In this document: positions 57,533-64,000 of the stretch, piece after piece
How positions within the stretch are numbered: position 1 is the stretch's first letter
How the letters are laid out: each line of letters opens with the position of its first letter
Assembly: GCF_036226925.1 (NCBI RefSeq)
Contig: NZ_CP109031.1
Location: 6,386,001-6,450,000 of the forward strand
DNA from: Streptomyces sp. NBC_00659
GTDB taxonomy: Bacteria; Actinomycetota; Actinomycetes; Streptomycetales; Streptomycetaceae
DNA length: 64,000 bases
Direction of reading: 5' to 3'
Notes under the pieces: generated by a model
Databases searched by the model: none
What the model saw: only the letters and a program-made list of their open reading frames with translations
Told to the model about the DNA's origin: nothing
Program-made: the position numbers and the translations under genes

Positions 57533-60500
57533 CTAGCTCTCCGACGCCTTGCCGCCCGACCGTGCCGCTCCCGCGGCCGCACCCGCCTTCATCCCGCCGT
57601 CCTTGCCGGCCGTAGGAGCCTCGAAGGACTCCAACGCTTCCAGGACATCCTGGACACGGGAGATCTCCGTGTTGATGTCCTCACGCCGGCGGACCAGGAC
57701 CTCCAGGTCGCGCTTGCCCTCCTCGACGGCGGCCTTCGCCTCCTGAATGGCCTCGGACCTGATCTTCTCCGCCTCGGTGACGAGCGAGGACTTCTTCTGC
57801 TCGGCCTCCTTGAGGAGCCCCTCGGCCTTGCGCACGGCGGCGATCCGGACCTTGCTCGCCTCGGAGTTCGCCTCCGCCACCAGGTCCTTGGCCTTCGCCT
57901 CGGCCTCGGCGAGCTGGTCCTCGGCGGCCTTGATGAGCGCGTCGCACCGGTCGCCCGCGTTCTTCATCGCCTCGGACGACTCACGGCGCGCCCGCTCGTG
58001 CAGATCCTCGATCTCGGACGTGACACGGTCGCGCAGCTCCTCGGCGCGCTCCCGGATCGCCGTGGCGTCCCGGCGAGCGCCGATCAGCAGCTCGTCCGCG
58101 TCCGCACGGGCCCGCTCCACGCGGGTGTTGCCCTCGACGGTCGCCTCCGAGACGAGCCGCTCGGCCTCGCCACGCGCCACACCGACCATCGTGTCGGCCT
58201 GCGACTCGGCGTCCGCCGTCGTCCTCTGCGCGCTCTGCTGCGCCTCCGAGAGCAGCTTGTCCGCCTCGGACGCCGTCTCGGTGATGAGCGTGTCGACCTG
58301 CTCGGCCGCTTCGGAGCGCTTCTTGTTGGCTTCCCGGCGTGCCTCGTCCAGCAGGCGCTCGGACTCCTCGCGCGCCGCCGCCGTACGCCGCTCGCCCTCC
58401 TCCGTCGCCCGTACCTTGAAGCGCTCGGCCTCGGTGCGGATCCGCTCGGAGTGCTGCTGGGCGGAACCGACCGCCTCGGAGGCCTCGGCGCGCAGCCGCT
58501 CCGCGTCACCGGTCGCGTCCGAGATGAGCTTCTCGGCCTTGGCCACGGCCTCGGCGCGTACCCGCTCGGCCTCGGCCGCGGTCTCGGTCCCGAGCCGCTC
58601 GGCCTCCGCCGTCGCCTCGGTGATGAGGGTGTCCACCTGCGCGGCCGCGTCCGAACGGATCCGGTTCGCGTCCTCCCGGGCGTCCGCACGGGTGCGCGCG
58701 GCGTCCTGGTCGGCGTTCGCGATGGCGTCCGACACCTCGGTGCGCACCCGCTGGGCGTGGTCGGAGGCGTCCGAACGCATCCGCTCCGCCTCGGCGATCG
58801 CCTCCGCGACGGTGCGCTCCGCGAGCGCGCTCGCGGCCTCCCTCTCCTCGTTCGCCTCGCGCCGCAGCCGTGCCCCGTCCTCGGAGGCCCGCTCGCGCTC
58901 GGCGTACGCGTCGGCGCGGACCCGGTCCGCCTCCTCCTGCGCCTCGGTCCGCGTACGGTCCGCCACGTGCTCGGCGGCCGAGCGCAGCCCGGTGATCTCC
59001 TCCTGGGCCTGCTCGTGCAGCCCCGCCACCGAGTCCCGCACCTGCTGCGCGGTCTGCTCGGCGTTGGAGACCATCTCGGTCGCGCGCCGGTCGGCCTCCT
59101 CGACGAGACGTACGGCCTCGGCCCCTGCCTCCTCGACGCGCTTGCGCGCGGAAGCCAGCAGTTCCTCGCTCTGCTCGCGGGCCCGCTCGCGCTCCTGGTC
59201 GGCCTCCTGGCGCGCCGAACCGAGGGTCTCCTCGGCCTCGCGGCGGCGCCGGGCGGCCTCCTCCTGGGCGGCGGCCAGCGTCTCGGCACCCTCGGTCGCC
59301 AGACGCTCGGCCGCGGCCTGCGCCTCGCTCCGCACCCGGTCGGCGCTGTCCTGTGCCTCCGACTTGAGCCGCTCGGCCTCCGCCGCGGCGTCCGAACGCA
59401 GCCGTACGGCGATGGACTCGCCCTCGGCACGGGACGCCGCCGCGTCCGCCGCGGCCTCGTCGCGCAGCCGGTCGGCCTCCGTCTCGGCCTGAGCCTGGAG
59501 CGTACGGATCCGCTCGGCGGACTCCGAACGCAGCCGGTCGATCTCCTCGGAGGCCTCGCGGCGGATCCGCTCGGCCTCCGCACGCGCGTCGGTCAGCGCC
59601 TGCTCGGCGGCGGCCAGACGCTCCTCGGTCTCCGTGTGCAGCCGGGCCAGCCCCTCGGCGGCCTCGGCCTGGCGGGCCTCTATGGCCCGCTCGGTCTCCT
59701 CGCGCTGCCGCTCGGCGGCCCGCTCCGCGTCGGCCGCGATCGTCTCGGCCTGCTCGACGGCGTCCGCGCGGTTCCGCTCGGCCTCCGCGCGGGTGCGCTC
59801 CAGCGTCTCCTCGGCCTGCCGGCGCAGCGTCGTGGCGCGCTCGATGGCCTCGGTGCGGACCTTCTCGCTGTCCGCCGTGGCGGCCTGGCGCAGCTCGTCC
59901 GCGTCCGCCTTCGCCTTGGCGAGCACTTCCTCGGCGGTCCGCGCGCCCTCCTCGATCTGCTGGACGGCCTCGCGCCGGGCCTCGGCGCGGATGCGCTCAC
60001 CCTCGGCGACCGCGTCCGAACGCAGCTGCTCCGCGTCCCCGCGCAGCCGCCGCGCCTCCTCCTGGAGCTCGACCGTCTTGGCGCGGTACTCCTTGGTGTC
60101 GTCCTTCGCCGTGCCCTTGAGCTGCTCGGCGATGTCGTGCGCCTCGGCGCGCAGCCGGTCGGCCTCGGTCTCCGCCTCGGTGCGGATCCGCTCGGCCTCC
60201 TCGGACGCCGCCTTCGTGGTCCGCTTGGCGTCCTCGGACGCCTTGTTCAGCACGTCCTCGGCGGTCCGGGCCGCCTTGGCGAGCTGGGAGGCGGTCTCCT
60301 CGGCGGTGAGGCTGCGCGCGCTCTCCTCGGCCTCCGCGACGATCGTCTCGGCCTTGCTGCGGGCGTCCGCGACGATCTGCTCGGCCTCGGACTTGGTGGT
60401 CTCGGCTTCCTGGCTGGCCTCGCTGACCAGCCGGGCGACCTGCTCCTTCGCCGTCCGGGTGCGCTGTTCGTTGACCGACTCGGCGCTGGCGATCGTCTTC

Positions 60501-61381
60501 GCCGCGGCTTCCTTGGCCTCGTTCAGGACCTTGTCCGCCTCGGACTGGGCCTCGCGCAGCGCCGTCTCGGCGGCGCTCATGCGCTGCTCGGCGGCCCGGC
60601 TCAGCTCGGTGGCCTGACGGCGGGCGTTGTCCGACTCGTTCGCCGTGGAGCTGCGCAGCTGCTCGGCGTGGTCGGTGGCCTCCTGGGCCTGCGTCGAGGC
60701 GGCGTTCAGCAGCCGCTCGGCGTCCGTGCGGGCACGGCGCAGCAGCGCCTCGGTCTCCGCGCGGGCCGCCTCGGCGTCGGTGGTGAGCCGCTGGCGCGCC
60801 TCGGCGGCGACCCGCTCGGCCTCGGCGCGGGCCGCGGCGAGCGCCTGATCGGCCTCGGCACGCGACTCGTCCAGCAGACGGCGGGCCTGGGACTCGGAGC
60901 GGGCGCGGAGCTGCTCCGCCCACGCCACGTTCTCGTTGACGTGCGACTCGACGGTCTGGCGGCGTTCCGCCAGCTCCTGGTCGAGCTGCTGACGCCGGGT
61001 GACGGCCTCCTGGTGGAGCTCCGCCTGGAGCCGGGCCGAATGCTCGGCGTGCTCCTGAAGGAGACGCTGGGTCTGCGCCCGTGCCTGGCTGATCTCCCGC
61101 TCGGCGTCGACGCGCAGCTGGTCTGCCTGCATCTGGGCATTACGGAGCATCTGCTCGGCCTGATAGCCGATGTCGGCCCCGTCGTAGGCAGGACGGGTCG
61201 CCAGACTGCGGCGCGCCTCATGCAGCTTGGCGCGCAGCACCTCGACCTGATAGCCGCGGTCCTCGGCGTGCTGGACGGCCTTCTCCCGCTCGGTCTTCAG
61301 CCGTTCCATCTCGGCCTCGAACCGAGAGAGGTGGTCGACGTCAGCCGCCGGCTCTCGCTCCTGGCGTTCGTAGCCCCGCAC
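57533..61381 (-). CDS. scy: Tip-organising giant coiled-coil protein Scy
   Basis: 1282 residues from GTG 61381 (VRGYERQEREPAADVDHLSR); a longer start at 61429 is possible. Almost entirely Ala/Glu/Arg coiled coil with recurring ADRIRAEA/EAERLRSEA-type units; FilP/Scy coiled coils are described as having a 51-residue periodicity, which I did not compute here. Scy is a molecular assembler at the hyphal tip, recruiting DivIVA and FilP. The composition makes long open frames on the opposite strand. Confidence 0.93.
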   Translation of the reverse strand: MRGYERQEREPAADVDHLSRFEAEMERLKTEREKAVQHAEDRGYQVEVLRAKLHEARRSLATRPAYDGADIGYQAEQMLRNAQMQADQLRVDAEREISQARAQTQRLLQEHAEHSARLQAELHQEAVTRRQQLDQELAERRQTVESHVNENVAWAEQLRARSESQARRLLDESRAEADQALAAARAEAERVAAEARQRLTTDAEAARAETEALLRRARTDAERLLNAASTQAQEATDHAEQLRSSTANESDNARRQATELSRAAEQRMSAAETALREAQSEADKVLNEAKEAAAKTIASAESVNEQRTRTAKEQVARLVSEASQEAETTKSEAEQIVADARSKAETIVAEAEESARSLTAEETASQLAKAARTAEDVLNKASEDAKRTTKAASEEAERIRTEAETEADRLRAEAHDIAEQLKGTAKDDTKEYRAKTVELQEEARRLRGDAEQLRSDAVAEGERIRAEARREAVQQIEEGARTAEEVLAKAKADADELRQAATADSEKVRTEAIERATTLRRQAEETLERTRAEAERNRADAVEQAETIAADAERAAERQREETERAIEARQAEAAEGLARLHTETEERLAAAEQALTDARAEAERIRREASEEIDRLRSESAERIRTLQAQAETEADRLRDEAAADAAASRAEGESIAVRLRSDAAAEAERLKSEAQDSADRVRSEAQAAAERLATEGAETLAAAQEEAARRRREAEETLGSARQEADQERERAREQSEELLASARKRVEEAGAEAVRLVEEADRRATEMVSNAEQTAQQVRDSVAGLHEQAQEEITGLRSAAEHVADRTRTEAQEEADRVRADAYAERERASEDGARLRREANEEREAASALAERTVAEAIAEAERMRSDASDHAQRVRTEVSDAIANADQDAARTRADAREDANRIRSDAAAQVDTLITEATAEAERLGTETAAEAERVRAEAVAKAEKLISDATGDAERLRAEASEAVGSAQQHSERIRTEAERFKVRATEEGERRTAAAREESERLLDEARREANKKRSEAAEQVDTLITETASEADKLLSEAQQSAQRTTADAESQADTMVGVARGEAERLVSEATVEGNTRVERARADADELLIGARRDATAIRERAEELRDRVTSEIEDLHERARRESSEAMKNAGDRCDALIKAAEDQLAEAEAKAKDLVAEANSEASKVRIAAVRKAEGLLKEAEQKKSSLVTEAEKIRSEAIQEAKAAVEEGKRDLEVLVRRREDINTEISRVQDVLEALESFEAPTAGKDGGMKAGAAAGAARSGGKASES

Positions 61382-61624
61382 TGCGCGGTCCCATCCGTCC
61401 CCTGGTCGCAAGTAATTCCGAACGAGCACCGTTCTTCCGCCGAACGGGGCCCCCGGGGAATGGTGTCAGATCAACGGCTGAGCACGGGCTGCTGCCCCGA
61501 CGCTCGCCCCCCGAAACCTGGACCCCGGCCCTTGGTCCCGCTCGCCGGAAGGCGCCAGGACCACGGCCGTCCCCCGCGAAAGGCGACGGCCGAGCCCAAC
61601 CCTACCGGCCCAGATATACGGAGG

Positions 61625-62065
61625 TCAGTGCTCAGGTGACTCAACCGCCGCCGAAGTGACCAGTTCTGTCAGTACTCCGTGGCAATCCTTGGGGTGCAGG
61701 AACGTGATCCGGGACCCCATGGACCCGGTCCGGGGCTCGTCGTAGAGCACCCGGACGCCCTTGCCGCGGATGTCGGCGGCGTCACCGTCGACGTCCGCGG
61801 TGCCGAAGGCGATGTGGTGCACGCCCTCGCCGTTCTTGGCCAGCCACTTGCCCACGGCGGAGTCCTCGCGGGTGGGTTCCAGCAGCTGGAGGTAGGAGGC
61901 GCCGCCGTCGGACGTCTCGTTGATCTTGAGCATGGCCTCGCGGACGCCCTGCTCCTCATTGATCTCGGAGTGGAAGACTTCGAAGCCGTACGTCGCACGG
62001 TAGAACTCGACAGTGGCGTCGAGGTCGAAACAGGCGATCCCGATGTGGTCGATTCGCGTCAGCAT
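61625..62065 (-). CDS. mce: Methylmalonyl-CoA epimerase
   Basis: 146 residues. VOC fold with metal ligands H7 (RIDHIGIA), Glu in LQLLEPT, His in GVHHIAFGT and Glu in VLTELV. It interconverts (2R)- and (2S)-methylmalonyl-CoA. Divergent from the thiolase gene; fits with meaB and the adenosyltransferase. Confidence 0.9.
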   Translation of the reverse strand: MLTRIDHIGIACFDLDATVEFYRATYGFEVFHSEINEEQGVREAMLKINETSDGGASYLQLLEPTREDSAVGKWLAKNGEGVHHIAFGTADVDGDAADIRGKGVRVLYDEPRTGSMGSRITFLHPKDCHGVLTELVTSAAVESPEH

Positions 62066-62212
62066 GGAGTCAGTGCAGCGCTCCCGGCGTGGTTACGCAA
62101 CGTGCGCGCGATCACACTGCGGGCCGGATGACGGGTGGCCTACCGCTCAGTACATTCTCAGTAAACCCTCGTTCACTCCTCGGCTGTGCAGCCGGTAAGG
62201 GGATCGCACCTC

Positions 62213-63415
62213 ATGTCTGGAACGAACAGCAGTACCTCGGTGATCGTCGCGGGCGCCCGAACGCCCATGGGACGGTTGCTGGGCTCGCTGAAGTCCTTCT
62301 CCGGGGCCGACCTCGGTGGCTTCGCGATCAAGGCCGCCCTCGACCGTGCGGGCATCGGCGGCGACCAGGTGCAGTACGTGATCATGGGCCAGGTGCTCCA
62401 GGCCGGGGCAGGGCAGATCCCGGCACGCCAGGCCGCCGTCAAGGCGGGCATCCCCATGAGCGTCCCGGCTCTCACCATCAACAAGGTGTGCCTCTCCGGC
62501 CTCGACGCCATCGCCCTCGCGGACCAGCTGATCCGCGCCGGCGAGTTCGACATCGTGGTCGCCGGCGGCCAGGAGTCCATGACGAACGCCCCGCACCTGC
62601 TCCCGAAGTCCCGCGAGGGCTACAAGTACGGCGCCATCGAGATGCTCGACGCCATGGCCCACGACGGTCTGACGGACGCCTTCGAGAACATCGCCATGGG
62701 CGAGTCGACGGAGAAGCACAACACCCGCCTCGGGATCCAGCGTCCGGCGCAGGACGAGATCGCCGCCCTCTCGCACCAGCGCGCGGCCACCGCCCAGAAG
62801 AACGGTATCTTCGAGGCGGAGATCACACCGATCGAGATCCCGCAGCGCAAGGGCGAGCCCGTCGTCTTCAGCAAGGACGAGGGCATCCGCGCCGAGACGA
62901 CCGCCGAGTCGCTCGGCAAGCTGCGCCCCGCCTTCGCCAAGGACGGCACCATCACCGCCGGCAGCGCCTCCCAGATCTCGGACGGCGCGGCCGCCGTGGT
63001 CGTGATGAGCAAGGCCAAGGCGCTGGAGCTCGGTCTGGACTGGATCGCGGAGATCGGCGCCCACGGCAACGTGGCGGGCCCGGACAACTCCCTCCAGTCG
63101 CAGCCCTCGAACGCGATCCTGCACGCCCTGAAGAAGGAGGGCCTGGAGGTCGAGGACCTCGACCTGATCGAGATCAACGAGGCCTTCGCGGCCGTCGCGG
63201 TCCAGTCAATGAAGGACCTCGGGGTGTCCACGGAAAAGGTGAACGTCAACGGTGGCGCCATCGCCCTCGGTCACCCGATCGGCATGTCCGGCGCCCGTCT
63301 CGTGCTGCACCTGGCCCTCGAACTGAAGCGGCGCGGCGGCGGTGTGGGCGCGGCCGCCCTGTGCGGCGGCGGCGGTCAGGGCGACGCGCTGATCGTGCGG
63401 GTGGCCAAGGCCTGA
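62213..63415 (+). CDS. Acetyl-CoA C-acetyltransferase (thiolase)
   Basis: 400 residues. Acyl-binding Cys in [12 protein letters not shown] (about 91), His in [16 protein letters not shown] and the second catalytic Cys in [11 protein letters not shown]. It condenses or cleaves acetoacetyl-CoA. ATG 62213 follows AAGGGGA. meaB follows after 40 nt. Confidence 0.93.
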   Translation: MSGTNSSTSVIVAGARTPMGRLLGSLKSFSGADLGGFAIKAALDRAGIGGDQVQYVIMGQVLQAGAGQIPARQAAVKAGIPMSVPALTINKVCLSGLDAIALADQLIRAGEFDIVVAGGQESMTNAPHLLPKSREGYKYGAIEMLDAMAHDGLTDAFENIAMGESTEKHNTRLGIQRPAQDEIAALSHQRAATAQKNGIFEAEITPIEIPQRKGEPVVFSKDEGIRAETTAESLGKLRPAFAKDGTITAGSASQISDGAAAVVVMSKAKALELGLDWIAEIGAHGNVAGPDNSLQSQPSNAILHALKKEGLEVEDLDLIEINEAFAAVAVQSMKDLGVSTEKVNVNGGAIALGHPIGMSGARLVLHLALELKRRGGGVGAAALCGGGGQGDALIVRVAKA

Positions 63416-63455
63416 CCCGCGTTCGTACGACCGACCCCTCGTGAACGGAGCTGTG

Positions 63456-64000
63456 ATGCAGGACGTCTCCTCGCTGGTGACCCAGGCCAGGGAAGGACGG
63501 CCGCGGGCGGTGGCCCGGCTGATCTCCCTCGTGGAGGGAGCGGCACCGCAGCTCCGTGAGGTCATGGCCGCGCTGGCCCCGCTGACCGGCAACGCGTACG
63601 TGGTGGGTCTCACCGGCTCGCCCGGCGTCGGCAAGTCGACGTCGACGTCGGCGCTGGTGACGGCCTACCGCCGGCAGGGCAAGCGGGTCGGCGTCCTGGC
63701 CGTCGACCCGTCCTCGCCGTTCTCCGGCGGCGCGCTGCTCGGCGACCGCGTCCGGATGTCCGACCACGCCTCGGACCCGGGCGTCTACATCCGCTCGATG
63801 GCGACGCGCGGCCACCTGGGCGGACTGGCCTGGTCGGCCCCCCAGGCCATCCGTGTCCTGGACGCGGCGGGCTGCGACGTGATCCTGGTGGAGACGGTGG
63901 GCGTCGGCCAGTCGGAGGTGGAGATCGCCTCCCAGGCCGACACCTCCGTCGTCCTCCTCGCCCCCGGCATGGGCGACGGCATCCAGGCCGCCAAGGCGGG
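63456..64000 (+). CDS. meaB: Methylmalonyl-CoA mutase-associated GTPase MeaB (partial, 3' end beyond window)
   Basis: 181 codons present. P-loop GLTGSPGVGKSTSTS (about 52-66), VLAVDPSSPFSGGALLGDRVRM, IRSMATRGHLGGL, Walker B-like VILVETVGVGQSE. G3E GTPase that protects and loads adenosylcobalamin into methylmalonyl-CoA mutase. An adjacent GTG 63453 could also start it. Co-transcribed with the thiolase. Confidence 0.93.
   Translation, partial: MQDVSSLVTQAREGRPRAVARLISLVEGAAPQLREVMAALAPLTGNAYVVGLTGSPGVGKSTSTSALVTAYRRQGKRVGVLAVDPSSPFSGGALLGDRVRMSDHASDPGVYIRSMATRGHLGGLAWSAPQAIRVLDAAGCDVILVETVGVGQSEVEIASQADTSVVLLAPGMGDGIQAAKA

Noticed and set aside
57506..61639. A 1377-codon open frame on the + strand opposite scy
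   Set aside because: It is the Leu/Gly/Arg-rich antisense of an Ala/Glu/Arg coiled-coil gene; high-GC codon bias keeps it open. No family features, and scy is well supported.

Overview
The window is high-GC actinobacterial chromosome with strong third-position G/C bias, GTG/TTG starts, a TTA codon in a mobile gene and a typical Streptomyces core gene order: lysA-hom-thrC-thrB-rho, rpmE-prfA-prmC, the nine-gene atp operon, and filP-scy. Order and protein sequences resemble the S. coelicolor chromosome around the atp operon (SCO5366-5374) and filP/scy (SCO5396/SCO5397). This is from recognition of the proteins; no search was run.

Region 1 (1-8.3 kb) is a decayed integrative element ending at the 3' end of a tRNA-Arg(CCG) gene. 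It holds an HTH antitoxin/PIN toxin pair cut by the window edge, a beta-family protein, a VanZ-like protein with a disturbed C terminus, fragments of replication ATPase genes, an intact xis-int pair, a shattered IS5-type transposase whose two ends flank a secreted-protein gene, and a lipoprotein frame that has lost its start codon. This is the plasmid-like (pSAM2-type) rep-xis-int architecture, but rep is broken.

Region 2 (8.3-29.3 kb) is core. It has tRNA-Arg, a single-domain response regulator and NrtL (an ArgRS remnant without a catalytic domain). Aspartate-family amino-acid genes follow (lysA, hom, thrC, thrB), then rho with a large charged insertion, a secreted chymotrypsin-fold protease with FG-GAP repeats, an LCP protein, rpmE behind a SigR-type promoter, prfA, prmC, a Sua5-type enzyme, a phosphatase-fold protein lacking its nucleophile, an SHMT-like protein and a WecA/MraY-type transferase.

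Region 3 (29.5-38 kb) is the F1Fo ATP synthase operon atpI-B-E-F-H-A-G-D-C plus a DUF2550 gene, closed by a strong hairpin. Region 4 (38-50 kb) has a chitinase under two 12-bp DasR-type direct repeats, a PduO-type adenosyltransferase, an ABC exporter divergent from a TetR gene, a 3-hydroxybutyryl-CoA dehydrogenase, a STAS protein next to a large membrane-anchored NTPase-like protein, nucS, and a luciferase-like oxidoreductase. Region 5 (50-64 kb) has two paralogous ABC ATPase/permease pairs around two unknown genes, the polarity cytoskeleton genes filP and scy, then methylmalonyl-CoA epimerase, a thiolase and meaB (cut by the window end).

No CRISPR array, complete IS or complete unknown defence system is visible. 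The best leads are the degenerate catalytic sites (Ser-for-Cys phosphatase, Arg-for-Lys Walker A), the mosaic junctions of the integrated element, the beta-family protein next to a toxin-antitoxin pair, and a palindrome inserted at the prmC start.
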